Positions 27,279 to 34,796 of a stretch of 64,000 nt of DNA are shown piece by piece (position 1 is the stretch's first letter; each line of letters starts with the position of its first letter). This stretch comes from Christiangramia aestuarii. GTDB lineage: Bacteria > Bacteroidota > Bacteroidia > Flavobacteriales > Flavobacteriaceae. The notes beneath the pieces are model-generated. The model saw only the letters and a list, made by a program, of their open reading frames with translations. It had not been told where the DNA came from and did no database searches. A program made the translations under genes and the position numbers. The stretch spans positions 310,001-374,000 of the forward strand of contig NZ_VJVW01000002.1 of assembly GCF_009735585.1 (NCBI RefSeq), read 5' to 3'.

Positions 27279-28044
27279 AGTTCTTAAAGGATTTCAATTC
27301 TCTTTTGAGCTCCTCCATAGACTGCTGTAATTCCTGGAACAAACCGCTGTTAGAAGGATTATCAAGATTAAAGGTAAGCTTGGAATTCACCTGCCAGATC
27401 TCCTGTATCTCGTGAATATTGACCTCGATGGGCAGATATTCTTCATTGAGAGAAATAAGCAGCACCTTGGAGGGATCGGGCATTTTCTGAAGTTTCTTTA
27501 CCAGTACAGAATCGTACATTACCACCACATAGACCTTATTATTACTGGCCTCCTCTATACTGGCCACGGCCTTACCCATTACCCATTCCCCGGGCCTGTA
27601 ATCTGGTAACATACTATCCCCTTCTATCTGGAAGCCACGATAGGTAGCATTCCTGAATTCAGGCAGGGGAATATCAAAGGCGGGAAGCTGGTTATACCAT
27701 TCCACATCCTGTACATTATGAGGATAACCTGCCGCAGCTTTCTGGTTCACCAAGACAATATTCTCATTATCGGCATTGTCTACGGTAACCACTTTCGGGC
27801 TTACATCACCCTTGGAGACCTGGAGATACTTCTGCCCGCTTTCACCAAACAACCAGAGAGGATTAATTCCGAATTGCCTAAGCAGTTCAGATACTACCTT
27901 ACCCGAAAGTTTGGTTCTTCCTCTTTCGATATCTGCCGTGGAGTTTTTAATTCCCAGCAAAGTGGCAAACTCTGTTTGCGTATAATTGTTCTCTTCACGA
28001 ACTTCTTTAAAGTGTTTTATCTCAATAGATCCAGGTGTACCCAT
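27277..28044 (-). CDS. XRE-type repressor with S24 (LexA/CI-like) peptidase domain
   Basis: 255 residues. The N-terminal helix-turn-helix (FKEVREENNYTQTEFATLLG, residues 12-31, IERGRTKLSG) is followed by an S24 domain: cleavage-site-like A105-G106 in QKAAAGYPHN, Ser nucleophile S144 in IEGDSMLPDYRPGEWV, and Lys (K183 or K184) in MYDSVLVKKLQK. So the protein can probably self-cleave like LexA or CI. A C-terminal coiled tail ends it. It sits 81 bases downstream of the ATPase on the same strand. The target is unknown; autoregulation is suggested by an upstream inverted repeat. Confidence 0.85.
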   Translation of the reverse strand: MGTPGSIEIKHFKEVREENNYTQTEFATLLGIKNSTADIERGRTKLSGKVVSELLRQFGINPLWLFGESGQKYLQVSKGDVSPKVVTVDNADNENIVLVNQKAAAGYPHNVQDVEWYNQLPAFDIPLPEFRNATYRGFQIEGDSMLPDYRPGEWVMGKAVASIEEASNNKVYVVVMYDSVLVKKLQKMPDPSKVLLISLNEEYLPIEVNIHEIQEIWQVNSKLTFNLDNPSNSGLFQELQQSMEELKRELKSFKN

Positions 28045-28057
28045 AATTTCAAGATTA

Positions 28058-28092
28058 GGAATATTTCCAAAATTTACTCAAAAATATTGGAA
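28058..28092 (-). promoter_or_regulatory. Possible promoter and operator of the S24 repressor
   Basis: On the minus strand a TATTTTTG -7 box (28086-28079) lies between inverted arms TTCCAA (28065-28070) and TTGGAA (28087-28092); a second small palindrome-like GGAATATTTCC is at 28058-28068. This looks like autorepression, but no matching -33 is seen. Confidence 0.35.
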
Positions 28093-28125
28093 TTTATCCT
28101 ATTTAACTAAAAAACATGCAAAAAA

Positions 28126-30114
28126 TTACGCCGTGCTGTATTTATCCCGGAAACCTAGCAATCTCAGGGCGTTCAGGACTACTACGATAGTAGAGCCTTC
28201 ATGAAAGACCACGGCTATACCTATGTTGGCCCAGCCAAAAATGGTCGCGGGAAGCAGCAGGGCCACCACCCCAAGGCTTATCCACAGGTTCTGTTTTACG
28301 ATCTGCTGGGATTTCCGGCTAAGGGCAATCGCGAAGGGCAGGATCTCCAGCTTATCTGCCATCAGAGCAATATCTGCCGTTTCCAGAGCTACATCGCTAC
28401 CTGCGGCACCCATGGCAATTCCAACAGTACTGTTGGCCATGGCCGGAGCATCATTCACCCCATCCCCCACCATGGCTATCTTATTTTCTTCCTTTTTAAG
28501 CTGCTTTATGCGTTCTACCTTTTCCTCGGGTAACAAACTGCCATAAGCATCGGTCAGGCCTATCTCGGCAGCGACGGCATCTGCCACTTCCTGGTTATCG
28601 CCGGTAAGCATGATCATTTTCCTGATCCCGATCTTTTTAAGCTTGGAAAGGGTAGCTTTGGCGGCCTGTCTAGGAGTATCCATCAAGCCCAGTATGCCGC
28701 TGAACTCCTCGTTATGCTTTATGAGCATGACCGTTTTCCCTTCTCTTTCCATTTTCTTCACCTTATCTTCTACCTCAACAGGAACACCTCCCGAGGACTC
28801 GTAAAGCTCCAGGTTACCAATCTTAATAAGGTCCCCGTTCACCTTCCCCTGTATTCCTTTTCCCTGGATAGCCTCAGAATTTGTGGCCTCGGGAATCCCG
28901 TTCACCTCCTGCATTTGCTTCTTGCCATCTCTCACCACGGCTTTAGCCAGAGGATGATTGCTCGAACTTTCCAGCGCGATCACTCTCTTCAGCAACTCGT
29001 CGTTGGAGAGTCCGTTTAAAAGGACGACATCGGTAAGCCTGGGTTTTCCTTCCGTTAAAGTTCCAGTTTTGTCAAAAGCCAGCGCCCTTAGGGTACCCAG
29101 GTCTTCCAGCGGCTTTCCTCCTTTGATAAGGACCCCGCCCCTGGCCGCGCGAGCAATTCCGCTTAAAACTGCGGAAGGGGTAGAGATCGCCAGGGCACAG
29201 GGACTGGCAGCGACCAGCGCAGCCATAGATCGATAAAAACTATCCTGCCAGGTCTCGTCTACCACGAGGAAGGCAAAATTGAGCAGGATGATGAGGATCA
29301 GCACGGCGGGCACATAATATTTTTCAAAATTATCGGCTAGGAGCTGGGTGGGAGATTTCATTTCCTGGGCTTCCTGAACCATGGTGATAAGGCGATTCAG
29401 GGTGGAGTCCCTCGCCTCTCGGAGAACTTTCACCTCTATGCTATTATCCCCATTAATGGTCCCGGCGTATACCCGGCTTTTCTGGGGGATGTCTGCTTCT
29501 GAAGCATATTCTTTTTCAGGATCTTTTACCGGTTCTTTATCTACCGGGATGCTTTCGCCGGTGATGGGAGCCTGGTTAACACTGGTCTTTCCGCTAATGA
29601 GGATACCATCTGCGCTAACGGTGGAATTAGGTCGTATCCTGATCACATCTCCTAGTTTAAGTTCCTTGATATTCACCTCAACAATATCTTCCCCTTGTTT
29701 TTTTAGCGCAACTTTCGGGGAAAGCCTGGTAAGGGACTCTATAGATTTGGTAGCTTTTTCCATCGCCAGGTGTTCCAGGGCGTGCCCCAGGCTGAACAGG
29801 AATAACAGCAACGCACCTTCAGCCCACTTATCCAGCAAAGCAGCACCGATGGCCGCAACCAGCATAAGAAAATCTATCTGAAACCGCCCGTGGGAGATCT
29901 CTTCTATGGCTTCGATCAGGGTATAATATCCTCCAAAAGCATAGGAAATCAGGTAAGGGATCACCACGTATATAAAAGGGAATCCACTGAATTTATCCAG
30001 AAGAAAACCTGCCAGCAAAAAGACACCGCTTAAAATGGCAAAAATAAGCTCGGTCCTTTCCCCGAAGATTCCGGTATTATTAGATTTGCAACATCCGTGG
30101 TTATGACCTGACAT
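28126..30114 (-). CDS. P1B-4-type heavy-metal-exporting P-type ATPase
   Basis: 662 residues. Phosphorylation motif DKTGT at 348-352, TGES actuator loop at ~185-188, and GDGVNDAPAM hinge. The metal-site motif in the sixth helix region is SPC (304-306) rather than CPC, and the C-terminal membrane helix has HEGST (638-642). Together SPC and HEG(G/S)T define the P1B-4 group (CoaT/PfeT/CtpD type), which exports Co2+, Fe2+ or Zn2+. The short N-terminus has metal-binding residues (SGHNHGCCK) and no HMA domain. It overlaps the DUF3703 gene by 14 bases, so the two are translationally coupled. Confidence 0.9.
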   Translation of the reverse strand: MSGHNHGCCKSNNTGIFGERTELIFAILSGVFLLAGFLLDKFSGFPFIYVVIPYLISYAFGGYYTLIEAIEEISHGRFQIDFLMLVAAIGAALLDKWAEGALLLFLFSLGHALEHLAMEKATKSIESLTRLSPKVALKKQGEDIVEVNIKELKLGDVIRIRPNSTVSADGILISGKTSVNQAPITGESIPVDKEPVKDPEKEYASEADIPQKSRVYAGTINGDNSIEVKVLREARDSTLNRLITMVQEAQEMKSPTQLLADNFEKYYVPAVLILIILLNFAFLVVDETWQDSFYRSMAALVAASPCALAISTPSAVLSGIARAARGGVLIKGGKPLEDLGTLRALAFDKTGTLTEGKPRLTDVVLLNGLSNDELLKRVIALESSSNHPLAKAVVRDGKKQMQEVNGIPEATNSEAIQGKGIQGKVNGDLIKIGNLELYESSGGVPVEVEDKVKKMEREGKTVMLIKHNEEFSGILGLMDTPRQAAKATLSKLKKIGIRKMIMLTGDNQEVADAVAAEIGLTDAYGSLLPEEKVERIKQLKKEENKIAMVGDGVNDAPAMANSTVGIAMGAAGSDVALETADIALMADKLEILPFAIALSRKSQQIVKQNLWISLGVVALLLPATIFGWANIGIAVVFHEGSTIVVVLNALRLLGFRDKYSTA

Positions 30115-30481
30115 GGGGGTATTTTTTTGAATTATCTAAAATAAGCTTAAGCTCGGCCGGAACAGGCATAGGTTTTAATGCAGATACATTAGCACCGCCA
30201 GTATTTCCTCGTGGGATAACTCCTGAAAAAGATTTTATACCACCTACAAGAAGCCGTGGTAGCTGCCCCAGTACTTCCCGGAGATCCCTGTTCTTAACAC
30301 CGAATTTTAGCATCTGCCAGTGTGAGCAGGTATGCTCAAAAGGATATTCATGGCCAAGAATATGGCTTCTTTCAAGATGGGTCCAGGCACTGGCCAGATC
30401 TCCACCTATTAAGGATAGTTGGTATCCCAGCATTTCCTTCTTATAATGCTCCCTGAGCATTTCAGGCATTCTAAGATTCAT
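30101..30481 (-). CDS. DUF3703 family protein
   Basis: 126 residues. Matches DUF3703 by the alpha-helical motif SAWTHLERSHILGHEYPFEH followed by HTCSHWQMLKFG and the RGNTGGANVSALKPMPVP segment, in which conserved His, Cys and Gly suggest metal or ligand binding. Function unknown; the family is often beside heavy-metal or efflux genes, as here. It overlaps the ATPase start by 14 bases and follows the Fur-type regulator by 63. Confidence 0.85.
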   Translation of the reverse strand: MNLRMPEMLREHYKKEMLGYQLSLIGGDLASAWTHLERSHILGHEYPFEHTCSHWQMLKFGVKNRDLREVLGQLPRLLVGGIKSFSGVIPRGNTGGANVSALKPMPVPAELKLILDNSKKYPHVRS

Positions 30482-30544
30482 TTGCAGCTTATTTTCTTAG
30501 CAACTAAGATAAGCTGAAAAACGTGCAACCTTAGTGCAAACTCA

Positions 30545-30958
30545 CTAGCTACTGCATTTATCGCAAAGTCCTTTAATTACAAGGTTGATATCCTTGCTAA
30601 CAAATCCCTGCGGAAGACTAATATGGGGGATCTTGTGGTCGGTAAGGCAAATGGTTTCGTTGCATTTCTCACAATGAAAGTGCAGGTGCAGGTCCTGAGG
30701 CAAGCCTGCCTCGGCGATCTTTTCGTCCAGGGCATATTTGGCGACGCCGGTACCGTCGTCTATCTGGTGAACAATACCATTCTTTTCAAAAGTCTTGATG
30801 GTGCGATACAAGGTAGTACGCTCAGATCTATCAAAGGCCGACTCCAGGTCGTTAAGGGTCATGGCAACTTCGCTTTCGCTAAGGTACTTATAGATTAGAA
30901 GCCTTATGGCCGTGGGCCTTATCTGGTGCTTCTTTAAAACTGATTCTATTTCGCCCAT
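30545..30958 (-). CDS. Fur-family metal-dependent regulator
   Basis: 137 residues. A winged helix (RPTAIRLLIYKYLSE; SERTTLYRTIKTFEKNGIVH) precedes a dimerisation domain with HLHFHCEKCNETICL and the terminal CDKC: two CxxC pairs for a structural zinc, and His residues for the regulatory metal. Length is normal for Fur/Zur/PerR. It heads the three-gene metal-export operon with the DUF3703 protein and P1B-4 ATPase and probably controls it. Fur-type control of P1B-4 iron exporters is known elsewhere (PerR-pfeT in Bacillus). The exact metal cannot be read from sequence. Confidence 0.88.
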   Translation of the reverse strand: MGEIESVLKKHQIRPTAIRLLIYKYLSESEVAMTLNDLESAFDRSERTTLYRTIKTFEKNGIVHQIDDGTGVAKYALDEKIAEAGLPQDLHLHFHCEKCNETICLTDHKIPHISLPQGFVSKDINLVIKGLCDKCSS

Positions 30959-30966
30959 ACCAAAAG

Positions 30967-30983
30967 TAACTTAAACAAAGTTA
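30967..30983 (-). promoter_or_regulatory. Inverted repeat overlapping a -7 box before the Fur-type gene
   Basis: TAACTT (30967-30972), five bases, AAGTTA (30978-30983). The second arm overlaps the minus-strand -7 box TAACTTTG (30983-30976). The start codon is 9 bases further down. Probable autoregulatory operator. Confidence 0.45.
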
Positions 30984-31063
30984 ACGCGAAATGTAGAAAT
31001 AAAATAAAGCCGGAACTAAATAATAGCCTTTAAAGCGAGGTTTCTAAGGAAGATGCGAACTGC

Positions 31064-31276
31064 TTATGAAATTAGGTCCTGGTCTGTGCAGCAATTGCAA
31101 ACCTTCACCCTGGTAAGCTGCAATTTTTCCCTGGCCGAAGCAACTGCCAGGTTACTATTAGGAAAAATACCCAGATATATTCTTGCCAGGATATCAGGCA
31201 ATTCCACGCAATTTTGAGCATGAACCCGAATGTGACCGCCGATATCCGGCTTTTTACTGGAGTAATAATATTGCAT
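31064..31276 (-). CDS. Small Cys-containing conserved-type protein
   Basis: 70 residues from ATG 31276 (MQYYYSSKKPDIGG); an ATG six codons upstream is also possible. The pattern YYYSSKK..., HIRVHAQNCVELP, YLGIFPNSNLAVASA and VKVCNCC resembles short flavobacterial proteins of unknown function with a His-Cys-CxxC layout. No signal peptide. Could bind a metal (inference). Stands alone on the minus strand. Confidence 0.5.
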   Translation of the reverse strand: MQYYYSSKKPDIGGHIRVHAQNCVELPDILARIYLGIFPNSNLAVASAREKLQLTRVKVCNCCTDQDLIS

Positions 31277-31568
31277 GGCGCAATTTATACTCATTTTAAA
31301 TTATCAAATGTTCTATTTCAACCTAGTTTTAATGTTTTTAATAAAAATTTGTTAAAAGAAAGCTCTGAAAAATCAAAGAATCCCGGAGCCATGCCCAGTA
31401 ATCATAAGATGAAACATCAGGAAGAACCTGGGTTAGCCCCCCTCCCTGTTCAATTTTTTTCGAATGGAGCATTACCTTAAACCAGGTTTCCGAGCCAGGT
31501 TAGCTGTTGCATATGGACTAAATCGTCAGTTTTTGTATAATAATCAGGTTAAATTATCCCTGAAGGCC

Positions 31569-31910
31569 TTAAAAACCTTTTAATTCGAGGGCCCAAAAAC
31601 CTATGATAAGAATTAGCGATATGAACATGCCTCCGAAGATCATGACCAGGCCACGATTCTCTATCTTCATATTCTGGATCTCATCATCGAAGAACTGCCT
31701 TTCGGTCTCTTCAAGTCTTAGATAATTTTTCACGCCTAATTTTGAGGCGATCTTACCCTTTTGGGTTAGCCTCACCTCTCCTCTGTGGTTAAGCACGATC
31801 AATTCTTTTTCTCGTAGGGTATTAATAAAACTAATGGAAGTATTCTGTCTTAGTTCAGACACCATCATACCCTCACGAAACTCAACTGCATTATTTGGTT
31901 GTGTCTCCAT
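31569..31910 (-). CDS. Winged-helix-like protein with C-terminal membrane anchor
   Basis: 113 residues. The first ~65 residues look like a winged helix (VSELRQNTSISFINTLREKE; VRLTQKGKIASKLGVKNYLR), then an acidic linker and one hydrophobic helix (MIFGGMFISLILIIGFWALE, ~88-107) at the C-terminus. A DNA-binding-like domain tethered to the membrane is unusual; alternatively the wing-like part binds protein. I do not recognise a named family. Confidence 0.5.
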   Translation of the reverse strand: METQPNNAVEFREGMMVSELRQNTSISFINTLREKELIVLNHRGEVRLTQKGKIASKLGVKNYLRLEETERQFFDDEIQNMKIENRGLVMIFGGMFISLILIIGFWALELKGF

Positions 31911-32053
31911 ATTAACATTTCATTAACTTTTATTAAATCTAATTAACGAAATTTAACTCTTTAAACCAAAAATTGCAGCTCTCGAATTATCAACACATTA
32001 TGAACCGAAAAGGAACTTAGGTAAAATCTCTAAAAGTTGATCTATTTCCTAAA

Positions 32054-32518
32054 TCAATTGGAGGCAGTACCAGAGCGTTTAAAGATATAGCGGGTAATAT
32101 AAATCCCATTCTCATCTTCTGGGCCGCTGTAACTTTCTACCCCGCTATTCACAAAAACAAGCTCCCAACCATCGGCGGCCAGGGCATTAATTTTTGAGGT
32201 TACTACCGCATCATTGGCGGCAATATTCTGGAACCTGATGCCTCCCATATTAAAGAAGTTAAGGAGCTTGGTTTCCTCGAAGTTCTTAAGCCTGATCTCT
32301 CCACGGTCGGCCTTATTGCGTTCGTTATCCTCTTCAGTGCGTTGAGTGGTGAACTCCCTGAAATCACGGGCCTCTTCGCTACTTATCATTCTGGACCTGC
32401 CAATCCCGTTAGGGATGATGGATTCTACCACGGTAATGGTCTTGTATTCCCAGGTTTGCGCCAGAAGGTTCGTATTGAAGATTAGGAGTAGCAAACCGAA
32501 AATAACTGCATTTTTCAT
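32054..32518 (-). CDS. Exported DUF4177-like protein
   Basis: 154 residues with signal peptide (MKNAVIFGLLLLIFNTNLLAQ). The core W-E-Y-K-T...INALAADGWELVFVNSG...YIFKR pattern resembles DUF4177 domains (GWEL motif). Function unknown. It is divergent from uspA, with 237 bases between. Confidence 0.65.
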   Translation of the reverse strand: MKNAVIFGLLLLIFNTNLLAQTWEYKTITVVESIIPNGIGRSRMISSEEARDFREFTTQRTEEDNERNKADRGEIRLKNFEETKLLNFFNMGGIRFQNIAANDAVVTSKINALAADGWELVFVNSGVESYSGPEDENGIYITRYIFKRSGTASN

Positions 32519-32755
32519 CTGTTTTCAATTTTAAAAAAACCGAACTAAATAAGTAAAAAAAGGAATCGGATCTTTCGACTTTGGGAATAAATTAACTCGG
32601 CCTAACCCAGAGCAAATAATTCTGCTACAGCTGTCTAAAAAAATAAATCAAACTAGCGCTAAGCTGATGTTCATCATATTTTAAAAACGTCTTCCGAATT
32701 AATTTTATGCTGTTGAAATCCCTTACAGAATTTATAACCCAGGAAATTTAAAGTC

Positions 32756-33601
32756 ATGAAAAATATACTAGTTGCCACCGATTTTTCTAAAGAAGCTTAC
32801 TGCGCCTTACACTACGCAACCAGGCTTTTCCAGGAAAAGGACAATAAGTTCTATATCGTCAATTTTATAGGTGATAAGGTTCAGCCTACGGTTTACAGCG
32901 GCATCAACGAGATGGAATTCAGTAAACTGGCGAAATTGAAACAGGATTCAGAAATCGAATGTCTTAGCACCAAACACCAGATAGTGCGTGATTCAGAATT
33001 CAGCAGTGATAATTTTGAGACCATTAGCTCAGAGAACAAACTGCTTCCAGGAATCAAGGATCTCATAAAAACCTACCAGATAGATGTGGTGGTAATGGGA
33101 ACCAGGAAACATTCCGGAACCTTGGCCAGCATCCAGGGTACAAACACCACCAGGGTCATCGACAAGGGAATACAGGTACCTTTGCTCATCATTCCGAGGG
33201 AACTGGAATATACCGAACCTAAAAAGATCGCCTTTGCGAGTGAACTTATTTACGATTACAACTTTGATGCCCTGCAGGAGTTAAAGGATATAGCCCTGGC
33301 CCATAGATCCAGGATCATCCTGGTACACGATGGGGACGAAACCGAGGTTAGCCAGCGACAATGGAAGAATTACAATGCCTTTAAATCCTTCTTCGGCGAA
33401 GTTCCCGTGGAACTCGAATTCTATCATTCCCATTACGAAGTTTCGCGCACCATCGCGAAATTTGTAAAAGAGAAAAAAATGGATATGCTAAGCATGGCCT
33501 ATTACCGGCATTCAGCAGCGGGAAGATTGTTCCGGGAACCGACAGTAGAAAAAATTGACAGGCACCTTTCCTTTCCTTTCCTTATACTTCCGCAGGCATA
33601 A
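32756..33601 (+). CDS. Tandem universal stress protein (UspA family)
   Basis: 281 residues, two Usp domains in tandem (about 1-145 and 150-281). First copy: KNILVATDFSKEAYCALHYA, and VVVMGTRKHSGTLASIQGTN, close to the G-2X-G-9X-G(S/T) ATP motif. Second copy is more divergent (KIAFASELIYDYNFDALQEL; MDMLSMAYYRHSAAGRLFRE). Typical of Bacteroidota stress proteins; role in starvation or oxidative stress is inferred. A terminator follows. Confidence 0.88.
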   Translation: MKNILVATDFSKEAYCALHYATRLFQEKDNKFYIVNFIGDKVQPTVYSGINEMEFSKLAKLKQDSEIECLSTKHQIVRDSEFSSDNFETISSENKLLPGIKDLIKTYQIDVVVMGTRKHSGTLASIQGTNTTRVIDKGIQVPLLIIPRELEYTEPKKIAFASELIYDYNFDALQELKDIALAHRSRIILVHDGDETEVSQRQWKNYNAFKSFFGEVPVELEFYHSHYEVSRTIAKFVKEKKMDMLSMAYYRHSAAGRLFREPTVEKIDRHLSFPFLILPQA

Positions 33602-33627
33602 ATTTTAAAAGGATTTTGAAGCATGAA

Positions 33628-33660
33628 AAAGATCGCCGACAGTTAGGCGATCTTTTTTTT
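33628..33660 (+). terminator. Intrinsic terminator after uspA
   Basis: AAAGATCGCC (33628-33637), 8-base loop, GGCGATCTTT (33646-33655), T run. Confidence 0.9.
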
Positions 33661-33693
33661 ATTGGTTTTTCGAGAGGACCCAACTAATTAGAA

Positions 33694-34473
33694 TTAAAAA
33701 CGATAACCAAGGGCCAGACCGGCACGAATTCCGGCCCATGGACCGTCGACCTTTATCCTGGCGCCTTCAGAAGTAACCGTATAGGAAAAATCACCCATGG
33801 GTAGATCTATATCTTCCAGTGTCTGCTCTAGGCTTCTCTGCTCCCCTTCAGAAAGAGGTTCTTTTGAAGTACCTGCAAGGTCACCGTTGCTGCTTCCATA
33901 ATGCGGTCCCACAATGAACCAATCCAGTACCAGGCGGTTGTCCAGCTTGAACTGACTACCTATCTGTAAACCAAAAGTATTACTGCTTAGATCTCCCCCG
34001 GTGTCTACCATATTTTCTCCTCCTTCATCTGTATCATAATAAAAATTGATATCCTTTATTTTGTACTCTGTATGCCTGTAGAAAGGAGCCAGATAGAAAC
34101 CCTTAGCGTATCCTTTTCCTAAATAAAAGCGTATTTCGGGAGTAAAGCTGGAATACCGCAGAGAGGTGTTTTCAATATACCTGCTAATATCCTCTTCATC
34201 TCCTGCAGATTCTACGATAAGATCCTGAAAGGGAAAATCTCCCTGCGGAAGGTTCGAATAGGTTAGCGCTGCAGAGAATTTCCTACTCAGCACCCTTTCA
34301 TACTGAAACTGGAAATTCCTAAAAACAAGACCGGTGGGTGCAAATTTTGGAATATTCTTTCGCTGCGTATAGACCGGCAGATCATCCCCTAAAATCTCCG
34401 TACTTTCCGGCTGCTGGGCATATATAAAATTAAGGCACAGGCAAAACACGAATAACATGCTGAAATTCTTCAT
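33694..34473 (-). CDS. Outer-membrane beta-barrel-like protein
   Basis: 259 residues with a signal peptide ending YAQQ. Alternating aromatic/polar beta strands (FQFQYERVLSRKFSAALTYS; FYLAPFYRHTEYKIKD; FGLQIGSQFKLDNRLVLDWF) and a C-terminal strand ending LGYRF support a small outer-membrane barrel, perhaps DUF3575-like. No ligand can be named. Its 5' leader is almost identical to that of katG near the start codon. Confidence 0.7.
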   Translation of the reverse strand: MKNFSMLFVFCLCLNFIYAQQPESTEILGDDLPVYTQRKNIPKFAPTGLVFRNFQFQYERVLSRKFSAALTYSNLPQGDFPFQDLIVESAGDEEDISRYIENTSLRYSSFTPEIRFYLGKGYAKGFYLAPFYRHTEYKIKDINFYYDTDEGGENMVDTGGDLSSNTFGLQIGSQFKLDNRLVLDWFIVGPHYGSSNGDLAGTSKEPLSEGEQRSLEQTLEDIDLPMGDFSYTVTSEGARIKVDGPWAGIRAGLALGYRF

Positions 34474-34796
34474 AATTCTAAGATTTAGATTGGAAATTTG
34501 TTAACGGCATCACGTTGCCGGCAACGGTATTTTACTGAAATACTAAGGATTGTTGGGAATCAGTCAAATGTATATTGCGGTCAATTTATCCGAAATACCT
34601 GAATTCAGGTATTTTCAGCAATAATTACCAGTACTTAATTAATGAGGTGCTAATCATATCCAGATCTATATAATGTCGCTTAGGCCTATTAAAGAAATTT
34701 GAAGTCTAAAAAGGAGCAACAAACACGTAGGGATATAAAAAATGCCCGATATACTCCTGGAGCATATCGGGCATTTCATCTTTACCATAACGGCAA
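34474..34796. other. Intergenic region with palindrome and candidate -7 box
   Basis: 323 bases without a gene. It holds a perfect 14-base palindrome CGTTGCCGGCAACG (34513-34526), a minus-strand -7 box TACATTTG (34572-34565) upstream of the barrel gene, and the katG terminator at 34737-34775. If the -7 box is used, the palindrome lies in the barrel gene's leader. Confidence 0.5.
34737..34775 (-). terminator. Intrinsic terminator after katG
   Basis: AATGCCCGATAT (34741-34752) pairs with ATATCGGGCATT (34764-34775); on the minus strand the stem is followed by T residues. Confidence 0.85.

Noticed and set aside
30961-30968. CAAAAGTA as a minus-strand -7 box
   Set aside because: Only 3 bases from the Fur-type start codon, so transcription would begin inside the gene; the box at 30976-30983 fits better.
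31295-31568. Structured or coding RNA in the gap with several CCAGG/CCTGG repeats
   Set aside because: Short repeats (AGGTTAGC, AACCAGG) are visible but no stable long stem or known RNA pattern could be drawn by eye.
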